Numbered from the stretch's first letter, positions 1 through 11,510 are shown. The stretch: 64,000 nucleotides of DNA from Saposhnikovia divaricata (GCA_036435485.1 CM071601.1:182874939-182938938), one strand, 5' to 3'. Notes: generated from the letters alone by a model not told the origin. Translations and numbers: made by a program.

Positions 1-189
1 ATACCTGCTTCAGAAAAGTATTTTTAAAGTATTAAGATACAATGGAGGTATATGTTTATCTTCTCTTTTGTGGTCGATATGGTTAGCAAGAAATGAGCTC
101 AAGCCATCATATATGCAGCCTATAAATAAGGCTTCTATGTTTGTATTATAATATATAACACAATATCAGACATTTTATTCTTATTTACA
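1..189 (+). repeat. Ty1/copia 5' LTR, 3' part only
   Basis: This is the right-hand end of an LTR whose beginning lies outside the window. It ends in ACA directly before a methionine-tRNA primer-binding site. A TATA-type box (TATAAATAAG, 121-130) sits about 60 bp before the LTR end, as expected for the U3/R promoter. The matching 3' LTR is not in the window because the element is cut at 2049. Confidence 0.75.
121..130 (+). promoter_or_regulatory. TATA box of copia LTR
   Basis: TATAAATAAG lies in the LTR upstream of the leader and gag start. Position and sequence fit a retrotransposon Pol II promoter; the transcription start is inferred, not seen. Confidence 0.5.
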
Positions 190-201
190 TGGTATCAGAG
201 C
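190..201 (+). other. Primer-binding site, initiator Met-tRNA
   Basis: TGGTATCAGAGC directly follows the LTR end and is the standard plant copia PBS complementary to the 3' end of initiator methionine tRNA. It is followed by a ~180 bp untranslated leader (202-382) that contains repeats of the word TTTCTGCAG and no gene. Confidence 0.9.
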
Positions 202-382
202 ACTCTTCCGCTCCATCAATCAAGAACAAATTCTGCAGTTTTTCAATTTTTCTGCAGTTTGTTCATCAAATTTTCTGCAGAAATTTTTCAATTTTTCTGC
301 TCTTTTTAATCAATTTCAGCTCCTATAATTTTCTGTAGGTTGCTTCACAAACACCAAATCATATACACCATCATCAAATATC

Positions 383-2049
383 ATGACTGAACCAGATTCT
401 AATCCTGGTTGGAAGCTCTCATCAGTGCTGCTTCATGGTATCAACTATGTGCCATGGTCAAGGGCAGTTACTTTGTCATTAAGAGGAAAAAGGAAGCTTG
501 GTTTTGTTGATGGATGTAGAAATTGTTCGTCGAAGGCAGAATCTGGATATGAAGATTGGATGGCCACTGATCAGCTTGTTAGGTCGTGGCTGCTCAATTC
601 CATGGAACCACATATTGCTGAAATCTTCACGTTTTCTGACTCGTCTAAGGAGTTATGGAATGCAGTTGGAGAATTATATGGAAATCAAAATAATTCTGCT
701 CGTATCTTTGAACTAAAGCTTGAAATAGCAGCATCAACTCAAGGTGAGAAATCCTTTAGTGAACACCTTGGTTCCTTGAAGCGTCTATGGGATGAGTTGA
801 ATATCTATCGTCCTCATACAAGTGATTCTAAAGTTCTTCTACAAAGGGCAGAAGAAGATAAAATTTTCTCCTTACTAAGTAGTTTAAAGCCAGAATATGA
901 GAATATCAAGAGCAATGTGTTTATGGATGCCAAACTACCATCCTTGTCAAGCATTTGCGCAACAATCCAGAGAGAAGAGACTCGAATAAAAACTATGAGT
1001 TCTGAGATGAAAGCTTCCGTTGAAAAATACACTGAATCAAGTGTTCTTTTGGTAGAGAAAGATAAGCATGTTGGAGGACAGCATAATTTCCGAAATAAGG
1101 GCAGGCCTCGTTGTAATCATTGTGGCAAAGATGGACAATTGAAAGACAAGTGTTGGGCGTTATATCCACATCTTAAACAGCAGTTACATTCACATATCAA
1201 ATCAGCAAGGACTGCATCTACATCGCAAACCAGCAGTTATGATCATTCATCCATAGCTGATCCCACCGCCAATCATGCATTCGTAGCAGATTCTGCTGCC
1301 ATGAACCAGTTCAGTCAAATTCTCCAACAGTTGCTCAATAAATCCAATGCAAAAGGTCATTCTTCTTCTACTCATACTTTAGGTAATTCCCTTACATATC
1401 ATACATTGTCTTCTAAGCAAAATTGTTGGGTTATTGATTCGGGTGCTACCGATCATATGGCTAATAATTCTTCTCATGTGGATAATTTTGTTCTAAATTC
1501 CATTAAGCATGATGTCTCTATTGCTAATGGGAATGTCATACCTGTAAAAGGAAGTGGGAATGTAAAATTCTTTCCTAACTATCCAGCCTCCGAAGCTTTA
1601 GTTATTCCATCTTTTCCTGTCCAACTTCTTTCGGTTGGAAAAATTACAAGAACTCTTGACTGTGATGTTATTTTCTCTCCTAATTCAGTAATATTTCAGG
1701 ATTGCAAGACCAAGAAGACGAATGGTAAAGGAATTTTTTCTCATGGTCTTTACCAGCTAACTCGCATTAGTAAAGCATGTCAAACTAGTAGCTTGGTTGA
1801 AAACCATATTTTGCACAAACGACTTTGGCATCCATCTGGTCCAATTTTGTCACAAATTTTCCCAACAATTTCAATTAATCACAATGTTTGTGATGTTTGT
1901 CAATTTTCAAAGCAAACTCGTTTACCGTTTCCTAGTTCTTCATCTATGTCTTCCGAATTGTTTGAATTAATACATTCTGATTTATGGGGACCAACACCTA
2001 TTGATTCTTATGATGGATATAAGTATTTTGTTTTATTTATAGATGATCA
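383..2049 (+). pseudogene. Ty1/copia gag-protease-integrase fragment
   Basis: The frame opens at ATG 383 and encodes a copia Gag of the UBN2/Retrotran_gag type (motif NYVPWSRAVTLSLRGK near residues 22-40). A zinc knuckle follows at C244-C247-C257, but the usual His is Gln at 252. The aspartic protease motif DSGA starts at residue 352. The GAG-pre-integrase domain (LWHPSG; CDVCQFSKQ) and the first strand of the integrase core (SDLWGP...LFIDD) come next. The reading frame is open throughout, but the element stops abruptly at about 2049, so most of integrase and all of RT, RNase H and the 3' LTR are missing. By chance the frame continues into the next block to 2110. The lineage is not settled; Ale/Retrofit-like is possible. 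Confidence 0.85.
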
Positions 2050-2277
2050 GTTATCTACTTTAAATTCCTTGAAGATAAGAGGAATCGCTTTAAATGACAC
2101 TTTTAAATAGTGTGGTCAATCCTCTGAGGACTTAAATCATGTTCTGTGGGAATGCATCTTGCAAGTCTAGGATGAAGTATTTTTAGTAATTGTTGAAAAA
2201 CAGGAAAGAAATCAGCTACTTAGAGTCAAATATATCAGCTAGACATTAACCATAGTTCAACAATTGTAGGCTATAGT
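2050..2277 (+). pseudogene. LINE RT zinc-binding (zf-RVT-like) fragment, copy 1
   Basis: Translated on the plus strand, this block reads as the C-terminal zinc-binding region found after reverse transcriptase in plant LINEs and related proteins: an LKIRGIAL helix, then CGQSSEDLNHVLWEC, following the C-x4-E-x2-H-x3-x-C pattern. In this copy a TAG replaces the codon before the first Cys. The block sits between the truncated copia element and the minus-strand PBS of LTR-A. An almost identical copy lies at 35014-35241 with the same left boundary. The domain call rests on motif recognition only. Confidence 0.55.
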
Positions 2278-2295
2278 TCCCCGGCAGCGGCGCTA
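2278..2295 (-). other. Primer-binding site (Asp-tRNA type) of LTR-A
   Basis: On the minus strand it reads TAGCGCCGCTGCCGGGGA, close to the TGGCGCC..TGCCGGGGA PBS of Athila/Tat-type gypsy elements. It lies a few bases inside LTR-A, fixing the orientation of this array as minus. Confidence 0.8.
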
Positions 2296-2301
2296 AAAAC
2301 T

Positions 2302-3718
2302 TGTTTGCACTAAATCACGCAAGCGTACGTGGTCACAAGTAATATATGAATAATTCAAGTTTGTTCCCACAGAGATCTGGTTGGGTTTCAATTCAGTTCA
2401 TGCACCTATGCAACAATGTATGGTTTTTATTCACTGTTACATACAATTAACAATATTGGGGTTTGATTATCTAAATTAAACTAAGATGCAAACTATTAAA
2501 CTAAGAATTACTTAACTAATGATAATTAAAATTGAATTACTTACGCAAGATGAACCATGGAATCCTAACTTCATTAAATCCTTCGCTTAGATCTGATGCC
2601 TTTAATCACTATATGCAATGGTTATGATATCTGATCGGACAACACGAAACAAGTATACGCTACTTCTCAGTATACGAATACCAAACTAAACATACATCCA
2701 CAAAAGAGATAGAAGATGAATAGACACCAATTATGCTTATACCCTATATCTCTATAGAATTTGAAAACATAACGGTTGAAGAACAAGTTATCCATATTTA
2801 TCACATAGGGCAGCATAATATCTCTATTTACGCCACAAATCATGATGTTAAAACATCAACCTATCCTATGCTAGCATGGCAAGTTCTAAATCTTAAGATC
2901 CACTCTCGCTTCATAAGAGATTAACAATTCAATTTAGATATTAGCTACGCATATAAAAGCATTAAGAATAACCATACAAGGATATTAAATATACATCACA
3001 CACAGATCTTTAAATCATCAAAATACTAAAGCTCCATAAATAAATCCGTTAGAATCCCATGACAATGATTAGTTCATAATCGAACCTCTCGTCATCATGG
3101 GATCTGATGAAACCATGATAAAAACAAAGTATGAAAAGATACAAATAAACCTAAGTAATTGAACTGTAATGGTGATCCAAATTACAATGGTAGGATGTGT
3201 TTAAATAGGCTCTAGAAGTCTTGCCCAGCAAGAAAAACAACCTACAATACAATTAGAAATAGGTTTGGATACCAAAAATAAAACTAAAATTCGAAATAGG
3301 GTCAAAACGGACATTTTCAGGATTTTCTGTCGGACCTACGCGCCCCACGCGCATGCTTCTGCTATTTCACGCGCTCCAAGCGCACGTTTACGTGTTCCAG
3401 GCGCGTAAACTTCCTGCCGAAACTGATTTTCCTCCATTTTCTTCGTTTTTGAGCCGTTTTCTTCCGTTCTTTTTACCATTGCTTCCATAGTCAATTAACT
3501 TTACTTGGAACCATCATAAAATCTTAGTGCTTGACTCCAAACTTCATTCTATTTGCACAAATCAACTTCAAATTTGACGGAAACGGCAACCCTAATCGAC
3601 ATTCTTGCAAACCTGCACATTCAAACAAAACACATCAAAAATACCAAAAACTTAAGTCCAAGTACACCAATTCAAGCCGATATGGAACGTTCCAAGTGGA
3701 TATAAAATCCACTTATCA
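2302..3718 (-). repeat. Athila-like LTR-A (1,417 bp)
   Basis: Bounded by TGTTTGCAC at 2302 and TTATCA at 3718, with a PBS on its left and a PPT on its right. Having internal-type sequence on both sides means this LTR is embedded in a tandem array, not at the edge of a simple insertion. LTR-B and LTR-C are collinear copies with a few percent divergence. A CG-rich stretch with repeated GCGC words lies at about 3339-3407. Small open frames in it (for example 3531-3779) recur in the LTR copies because the DNA is repeated; no protein family is recognisable. Confidence 0.85.
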
Positions 3719-3735
3719 CACCCCCAAACTTAAAC
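3719..3735 (-). other. Polypurine tract of Athila-like element 1
   Basis: Minus strand GTTTAAGTTTGGGGGTG abuts the TGATAAG start of LTR-A. This is the plus-strand priming site of reverse transcription. The identical sequence recurs at 36565 and 40935. Confidence 0.85.
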
Positions 3736-3888
3736 TGATTCTTGTCCTCAAGTATAAACAATTACAACTAACTAACTAACTAGTACCACTTCCGTAGGTG
3801 ATCACGGTTGCATTTGGCATATGCAACAAGCCCTTTGAACCCCTAGGCAGCCCTAGTGGACGAGTAAGGTCTCGTGAGAGCCTATATC

Positions 3889-3893
3889 GAATG
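3889..3893. other. Target-site duplication, left (GAATG)
   Basis: GAATG immediately before the Sirevirus 5' LTR is repeated at 15685-15689 after the 3' LTR. The uninterrupted sequence of the site is visible in internal region 2 near 36735. Confidence 0.95.
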
Positions 3894-4439
3894 TGTTAAA
3901 TATAATTGATATGGTTAATATCAGTGTTTAAGTTTTGCAGGGAAAAACAAAGTTTAAACATGAAGCAGTCAGAGTTTAGTTAAACTCTGACAGTTACAAG
4001 CTAAACAGAGTTTGCTATACGCTGACTGTTGGAAGCTCGACAGAGTTTGTTAAACTCTGTCTGGAGGCAGCGTCTACTGGTCAACAGTGATTGAAGATTT
4101 ATTATGGAAGCAATATCTTTGAAGATTGGATAGCTGTCAAAGAGATTGAGTTGACTAAGGAGACGAGTAGCAATCGTAATTGATATCAATTGTATAGCTA
4201 ATTTATAGGAGTATCAATTCGATTGTATAGCAGCTGTATACTTTATAAATACAGTTAGGTTAACCCTAGAAGGGTATCGATCGTGTAATATCATATCATT
4301 CATTGTAACCTAAGCAGCTCTCTGTGATAATTTACATCACTGAGAGAGAAGTTAATTTCAAACAGTTTTTAAAGCTTTTAAAGAACTTATTGTTATTCTC
4401 TCATACTTAGTTGATTATAAGTGTGTATTCGGCCTAACA
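3894..4439 (+). repeat. Sirevirus 5' LTR
   Basis: Starts TGTTAAATATAATTG and ends GGCCTAACA. It is rich in the octamer AAACTCTG and its complement CAGAGTTT (five within 3970-4065). A TATAAAT box is at 4244-4250. It differs from the 3' LTR at five positions plus a 2 bp indel. Confidence 0.95.
4244..4250 (+). promoter_or_regulatory. TATA box of Sirevirus LTR
   Basis: TATAAAT lies about 190 bp before the LTR end; the same box is in the 3' LTR at 15489-15495. It is the likely Pol II promoter of the genomic RNA. Confidence 0.5.
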
Positions 4440-4441
4440 AT

Positions 4442-4453
4442 TGGTATCAGAGC
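4442..4453 (+). other. Primer-binding site, initiator Met-tRNA (Sirevirus)
   Basis: A perfect TGGTATCAGAGC two bases after the 5' LTR. Confidence 0.95.
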
Positions 4454-4508
4454 TCGATCTGTTAATTTAATACAGTTTAAGATCCACACACACACACAAC
4501 TATAATCA

Positions 4509-6779
4509 ATGGCAGAGATTCTTCCTCCTACATCAGGCTCTAGTGCTGAGAAGGCTCAACCTGCAACTGTGAGTCGATATGAAACAATCAGGGTTCCTAT
4601 TCTTAAGCCAGCAGAATACTCAACCTGGAAGGTGAAAATGGCTATGTTTCTGGAAGCTACAGATCCAGAATATCTTGACAGAATTTATGAAGGCCCTCAT
4701 AAGCCTACAAAATTATCTGTTGTTGCTGCTGGACAGGAAGCTAAATCTATTCCAAAGGAGAAGAAAGATTTGACTCCTGAGGATATTTCATCCATTGGAA
4801 AGGATGCAAAGGTTAGACATCTCCTTCATAGTTCTTTGGATAATGTTATGTCTAACAAAGTGATCAATTGTAAAACTGCAAAAGAGATTTTGGATGCTCT
4901 AGAAGTTAGATGTTAGGGAACTGCTACAATTAAGAAGAATAGAAGGAACATACTCACACAGGAGTATGAACACTTTGAGGCTAAATCTGAAGAATCAATG
5001 ACAGAAACCTTTGACAGATTCTGTAAGCTACTTAATGATCTGTCACTGGTTAATAAAGAATATGATCTAGAAGATTCAAATCTCAAGTTTCTTCTTTTTC
5101 TACCTGAAAAGTGGGATGTCAAAACAACCACTATTAGAGACAATTATGATCTGGCTGATACTGATATTGATGAGATCTATGGGTTGCTCAAAACTCATGA
5201 ACTAGAAATGGAACAGAGAAGCAGAAGATCAGGTAGAAAGTCAAAATCTGTTGCTCTAAGAGTTGAAGAAAGACCCTCAAAGAAGGAAGCATTCAGGAAG
5301 AAGGCAAAAGGAAAAGCCTTGGTCATTCATTCTGAAAGTGAGTCATCAAACTCTGATGTTGACTCAAATGCAGATGAATCATCTGATTCTGAAGATGATG
5401 AGGAAATGATGGAAATGGCTGCTTTGATGGTAAAGACTTTCAAGAAGATGGGTTTCAAGAACTTCAAGAAAGGAAAGAAATTCTCCAAGAATGATTCAAA
5501 GTTTAACAAGAAGAATTTCAGAAAATCTGAGAGAAAGGATACCAAATCTGGGAAAAGAGACAAGTCTGAGATTCAATGCTACAAGTGTAAGGAGATGGGT
5601 CATTATGCTCCTGAGTGCAAGAAGGGTAAAACTGAGAAGGCACTATTCACTAAAGGCAGAGATTGGGCAGATACCTCTGACTCAGATGAGGATGTAAACT
5701 ATGCTCTCATGGCTACTACTATTGATGAAGCTGTAGATTCTGAAAACAAGGTACCTCTAACTACCTATGCTTATAACATTGATGATATAACTGAATTAAG
5801 AATTTATCTTAAGTCCTTGCATATCAGTTATAGGGATCAGACTTTAGAGAATGAGAGAATCAAAATTGAGAATTCTGAACTCAAAGAGAGAAATAAGGTT
5901 GTAGAAGAGAAACTTGTTAAGATGCAGCAAGTTCAAAAGGAGAGAGATGATGCTGTCTATCTTGAACAAGAGTTGTTAAGTCGGTATAAACAACTAGAAT
6001 CTGAGTTGGAAAAGGCAAATCACATTATTAAAACTTGGACTCACTCAGGAAAAGACACTCAAGCAGTTTTTCAATCTGACACTGTAGGTCTAGGTTATTC
6101 TGAGAAAGATGAATTTAGATTTCAGAATACAGTTAATATTAGACCACCTCTTCCATCTAAGAAATTTGGAACATTTGTTAATGGAATAAATGAACCTAGA
6201 TTTGAAGGTGGAAAAGAAGCTGTTAAGAATGAACCAGTAAAAAGTAATGTTAATCAGGTTAATATTGATTTAATGACAGATAAACAACTTAAGCATAAGC
6301 TTAAGGAATTAAAATCTGTTAAGAAACAGAAAGTGTCTAGAAAGAACAGAAATGGTAAAGTAGGCATTACTCAAGGCAACTATCCAATGCTTGCTACTTT
6401 AGCTCCAAGAAAGACATGTCATAACTGTGGTAGTACTAACCATCTTGCTAGTTTTTGCAGGAAGAACAAAGACATTAATTCTTTACCTTCCAAGTCTGAA
6501 GTAAAGAAAGATAATGTTAGAACTAAACCTCAGACTTTATGCAAACACTATGGAAGCACTTGGCATTCTATTTATACTTGCAGAAATTATCATGCTATTT
6601 ATCATAATTACTATGAACTGAAACCTAATCTGAAATGGGTTAGAGTTAATTCTGCAAGTGTAAACTCTGATAAAGTTAGCTTAAACTCTGATAATGAAAA
6701 TTCCGCTGCTAAAGCTAACAGAATTAAGAAAGCCAAAGGATCCAAGCAAGTCTGGATCCTTAAAACTAATCCTCAGTAA
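4509..6779 (+). pseudogene. gag: Sirevirus gag, one internal stop
   Basis: A single 757-codon frame from ATG 4509 to TAA 6779, broken only by an in-frame TAG at 4914-4916 (codon 136). The first ~250 residues are a copia-type Gag (YSTWKVKMAMFLEATD; then the DRFCKLLNDLSL and LKFLLFLPEKWD segments). A basic and Ser/Asp/Glu-rich tail follows, then a CCHC zinc knuckle (CYKCKEMGHYAPEC, near 5578). A coiled coil lies around 5800-6030. Two more zinc-knuckle-like motifs are at about 6418 (CHNCGSTNHLASFC) and 6540 (CKHYGSTWHSIYTC; one Cys replaced by Tyr). The length and long C-terminal extension are typical of Sireviruses. Gag packages genomic RNA into cytoplasmic particles. Confidence 0.9.
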
Positions 6780-6789
6780 TTGTTTGTGA

Positions 6790-9700
6790 TTGCAGGGAAT
6801 CAGGGAAAGCATTCTAGTAGTGGACAGTGGATGTTCAGGACACATGACTGGAAATAAAGCCCTGCTATCAGAGTATGTGGAGAAGGCTGGTCCAAAAGTT
6901 TCCTATGGAGATGGCAACATAGGACATACTCTGGGATATGGCAATATTAATCTTGGAAGTGTCATCATCACAAATGCAGCTCTGGTTCCAGGACTCAAGC
7001 ATGATCTGCTATCTGTGAGTCAAATCTGTGACAGAGGTTTTCATGTAGATTTTCAACATGAATACTGTGAGGTTATCAGCAAAACCACAGGGAAAGTTGT
7101 TTTAGTTGGATAAAGGCGCAACAATATCTATGAAGCAAGCTTGTTGACAAACTCTGATGGAAAAACAATGTGCCTGTCAACAAGAATGTCCAATGAGGAG
7201 AGTTGGAAGTGGCATAAGAAACTTTCTCATTTGAATCTGAACAACATCAATGAGCTGATAAGAAAGGATCTTGTTAGAGGACTTCCAAAGTCTTTACTAA
7301 ATGTCGATGGTCTGTGTGATTCATGTCAAAAGGCCAAACAGAGGAAGTCCTCTTTCAAGAGCAAGTCTGAATCTTCAATTGTTGATCCATATCATCTGTT
7401 ACATGTTGATCTTTTTGGACCAGTAAATGTCTTGTCAATTGGAAGAAAGGAATATGCTCTAGTTATTGTTGATGAATATACCAGATACACTTGGGTGTAT
7501 TTTCTAGCAAAGAAGGATGAAACTACATTAACACTGATGGAGCATGTAAAGCTACTGGACAAAGGATCAAAACACAAAGTCAAAATAATCAGAAGTGATA
7601 ATGGAACTGAATTCAGAAATACAACAATGGAAGAATTCTGCAAGAACAGAGGAGTTAAGCAAGAATTTTCAGCACCTGGTACACCACAGCAAAATGGTGT
7701 AGTTGAGAGAAAGAACAGAACCTTGATAGAAGCTGCAAGAACAATGCTTGATGAAGCAAAATTGCCAACCTATTTCTGGGCAGAAGCGGTTCAAACTGCT
7801 TGTTTTACTCAAAATGCAACACTGATCAACAAGCATGGAAAAATACCATATGAGATGGTGAGGGAAAAGAAGCCAAACCTGAAATATTTTCATATTTTTG
7901 GGTGCAATTGCTTTGTGCTAAAAACTTATCCTGAACAGTTGACCAAATTTGAGTTGAAAGCGGATGAAGGAATTTTTGTTGGCTATCCAGTGTCAACCAA
8001 GGCATTCAGAGTTTACAATCTGAGAACAAGGGTGGTTATGGAATCTATTCATGTGTCATTTGATGACAGAAAAATCACTGGACTTGAAGATGTTGATGAA
8101 CATGATTAATTGCATTTCGAAAATGAAAATCTAATCTCTGATGAAATAAACTCTGATGACACTAGTCCAACAAACTCTGTTGCTGCAAACTCTGAACCTC
8201 TACTGGTATACATAGAAGAAATAGTACAGTCTGAACAAAGAGGAGAACCAGTTGAGGGGGAGCATGATCATAGTGATGACTCAAATTCTGATAGTGAGTC
8301 AACTGGAAATTCTGGATCAAACTCAAAATCTGATGACTCAAACTCTGAAAGTCCAAATTCTGACAGTTCAAACTCTGAGAGATCAAATTCAGGGGGAGCC
8401 TCAGCGAATGAAGAAGAGCATCAAGATAATCAGGAGAACATTGATCAAGGGGGAGGATCAACTATTGATAGAAGTCATTTACCTACTGCTAGGAAATGGA
8501 CAAAATCACATACACCTGATTTAATCATTGGAGATCCAGATGCAAAAGTTAGGACAAGAAGTGCTACAACAAATGAATGTCTGTTCCATGCATTTCTGTC
8601 CAAATCTGAACCAAAGAAAGTGGAAGAAGCTCTTCAAGATGCTGACTGGATAGCAGCAATGCAGGAGGAGTTAAATGAATTTGAGAGAAATGAAGTATGG
8701 ACCCTTGTACCTAGACCAAAGAATAGATCTGTTGTTGGTACTAGATGGGTTTTCAGAAACAAAACTGACAGTGATGGGGTTGTTACAAGAAACAAAGCCA
8801 GACTTGTGGCCAAAGGCTATTCACAGCAAGAAGGAATAGACTATGATGAAACTTTTGCTCCAGTTGCAAGATTGGAGGCAATAATAATCTTTCTAGCATA
8901 TGCTTCTTACAAGAAATTCAAGGTTTTTCAGATGGATGTGAAGAGTGCTTTTCTGAATGGAAAACTTGAAGAAGAAGTGTTTGTTGAACAACCACCAGGA
9001 TTTGTAGATCCCAAGTATCCAAATTATGTCTACAAGCTTGACAAGGCACTCTATGGACTTAAACATGCACCAAGAGCATGGTATGAAACTCTGGCTCAAT
9101 TTCTTTTAGAAAGTGGGTTCCACAGAGGTACAATTGATAAAACCTTGTTCTATTTCAATCTTGGTAGTGATATGTAATTAGTTCAAATATATGTTGATGA
9201 CATAATCTTTGGATCTACTAATGATAAACTCTGTAAGAAGTTTGCCAAGCTCATGCAGTCTAGGTATCAAATGAGCATGATGGGAGAGCTTAGTTATTTT
9301 CTAGGGCTACAGGTGAAGCAAACAGATGATGGAATTTTTATCAATCAACAAAATATACCAGAAATCTTCTAAAGAAATTTGGCATGCTTGACTGCTCATC
9401 TGCCACAACTCCTATGGCAACAGCAACAAAGTTGGATAGAGACACAGGCTCATCAGTGGATATGACAAACTATAGAGGAATGATTGGTCACTTCTTTATC
9501 TAACAGCTAGCAGACCTGACATCATGTATGCAACATGTCTTTGTGCAAGATTTCAGGCAGATCCAAGAGAACCACATCTAACAGCTGTGAAGAGAATCTT
9601 CAAATATCTTAAGGGAACCATAACTTTAGGCTTGTGGTATCCAAGAGAATCAGACTTCCAGCTTCTTGGTTACTCTGATGCAGACTTTGCAGGCTGTAAG

Positions 9701-10204
9701 ATAGACAGAAAAAGTACTAGTGGAAGTTGTCAATTTCTTGGTGATAGAATTGTTTCTTGGTACAGCAAGAAACAGAAATCAATCTCTACATCTACAGCTG
9801 AAGCAGAGTATATTGCTGCTGGTAGCTGTTGTGCATAGATTCTGTGGATGAAGAATCAATTACTGGATTATGGATTGAGGTAGAGTAAAATACCTATTTA
9901 CTGTGATAATCAAAGTGCTATTGCTATGACAGGTAATCCAGTACAGTATTCAATGACCAAGCACATCAGCATAAGGTACCATTTTATCAGAGAACATGTA
10001 GAAGAAGGAAACATTGAGCTTCATTTTGTGTCTACAGAACAACAGCTTGCAGATATCTTCACCAAGCCATTGAGTGAAGCAGTATTTACAAGGCTGGTAA
10101 ATGAACTAGGAATGGTCTCTAGTTTTGACGAGAGATATTGGTTAGACTCAAAACTCTACTTATGTACTGTGTTGCTCATATTTCTGTGGTATGTTAATCT
10201 CTGA
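6790..10204 (+). pseudogene. pol: Sirevirus pol, interrupted by stops and frameshifts
   Basis: Pol lies in the +1 frame relative to gag, after the gag stop. Order: aspartic protease (VVDSGCSGHMTG, about 6817), pre-integrase HHCC region (HKKLSHLN ... CDSCQKAK), integrase core (HVDLFGP, IRSDNGTEF, PQQNGVVERKNRT, i.e. the DDE triad), a Ser/Asn/Asp-rich linker at 8150-8450, reverse transcriptase (WVFRNKTDSDG ... QMDVKSAFLNG; catalytic YVDD at 9190-9201) and RNase H (YSDADFAG, STSTAEAEY, KHISIRYHFIRE). Stops lie at 7111-7113, 8107-8109, 9175-9177, 9836-9838 and 9881-9883; frameshifts near 9355 and 9500. The catalytic motifs are preserved, so decay is recent. Confidence 0.92.
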
Positions 10205-11510
10205 TATGCAAACTCTGCTCAATGAATGTTAAACTCTGGTAGCATACTTTTAAGTCATACACTATCAACTGTTGAATAAACTCTGAGAAACTCTGATAAT
10301 GTTTCTTTCTGAACATAAACACCGATGAAGATACATGTATGAAATATTATTCTCAGTGATTAGTCATGAATCTTTTTAAGTTATCTGTGATCTAATCTTA
10401 AACTGTGCAGAAAGTTAACAAAGCATGATACTGTTCTATATTTATAGCATCTCTTACTTTATTTATCCTAAACTCTGAGTGTGTAAATACTGTGTGCATT
10501 GCCACTCATAAATAATTTCTGATGTTGATGAGCTCTAAACTCTGTTCGTTTCTGATGTTAAATTTGATTCTGTTATTAGAATAACCCCAAAGCTAAACTA
10601 TATAGATTTTTAGAACTCCTTTGAGATCATGTTTGTAACTAGGACGATCCAGGAACTTACTGGCACATAGTAAGGGCTAAAATTCTCTAATTTTTGGTGA
10701 CTAGTCGAAAGCCAGGAAGACCCAAGAACTTATCAAATTGATAAGGGCTAAAATTATAGGATTTTTGGTGACTAGTTTCAACCTCTGATTACTGGAGAAA
10801 GTAAAAAAAAAATTAAAAAAAAATTGGGGGTTATAGGTTAATTATTACTATATGTAAACTATATAATACAGAGTTTAGCATTCATCATATATTCAGTGTT
10901 TACTATGAGAGTTTGTGCATCCAGTGTTTACTGATTTATTTTATGGATTTTATGAAATACTAGATGCTCTAAATACTGATCTAGTAAACTCTGCTCTACA
11001 CACACGTATATTCACAACTGTGCAGTGTTTGAAAGGATAACAGTAATTAAGTTGGAGAATTGATAAACACTGATGGATTTTGTTGAGTACTCTAAGGTAA
11101 TATTTTATTTCAGACAGAATATATACTTGGAGTACACAAAGAGTTTTTGACATTTGCATGTAATATTTGCCAGTTGTTTAATTTTGTCAGACAGTTAAAG
11201 CTTATTGGAAATAGGAGAGAGAACAGTAGTAATAATAGGCATTATTACTGCGCGTGTAAATAACTGTTCCACTGTTTATGTGACACGTGTCCCACTCACA
11301 CACTTAACAAGAAATTGGTTGCGTGTTTAATGTCTAAAACAATTGGGTTTTGTTTTTCAATTACAGATCTAATCAAAATCATTTCATTATTCACTTTTTC
11401 ATCTTTACAACTACAAACACACAACATCACACACAATTTCTCTGTTACTTTCACTTAAACATTTTCACAAACACTTTTCCATATACTCTCTTCTGTCTTA
11501 TACTATTCTA
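10205..11510 (+). other. Sirevirus spacer between pol and the post-pol ORF
   Basis: About 1.3 kb without a convincing coding frame. It holds seven or more copies of AAACTCTG or its complement, a pair of imperfect 63-65 bp repeats with hairpins (10641-10776), and an A-rich stretch at about 10801-10825. From 11370 the sequence becomes a C/A/T-rich, G-poor leader that runs into the ATG at 11511, resembling a 5' untranslated leader. A separate promoter or splice acceptor for the downstream ORF may lie here, but none can be proven. Confidence 0.6.
10641..10776 (+). repeat. Pair of imperfect 65/63 bp repeats with hairpins
   Basis: Unit A is 10641-10705 and unit B 10714-10776. Both end GGCTAAAATT...ATTTTTGGTGACTAGT. 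Each has a stem at the same place: CTTACT/AGTAAG (10656-10674) in A and CTTATCA/TGATAAG (10729-10745) in B. The arms differ between units yet still pair. Confidence 0.8.

Noticed and set aside
190..201. tRNA-like words TGGTATCAGAGC at several places
   Set aside because: These are 12-base primer-binding sites next to LTRs, not tRNA genes; no cloverleaf surrounds them.
3531..3779. Open frames repeated in LTR-A, B and C (also 34826-35134, 36377-36625)
   Set aside because: They are antisense to the element, recur only because the LTR is repeated, and show no domain.
5327..5563. Minus-strand frame over the Sirevirus gag
   Set aside because: Shadow of the Asp/Ser/Lys-rich gag codons.
10801..10825. 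Poly-A run as evidence of a processed pseudogene
   Set aside because: Internal to the Sirevirus spacer, with no coding sequence upstream that ends there and no TSD.
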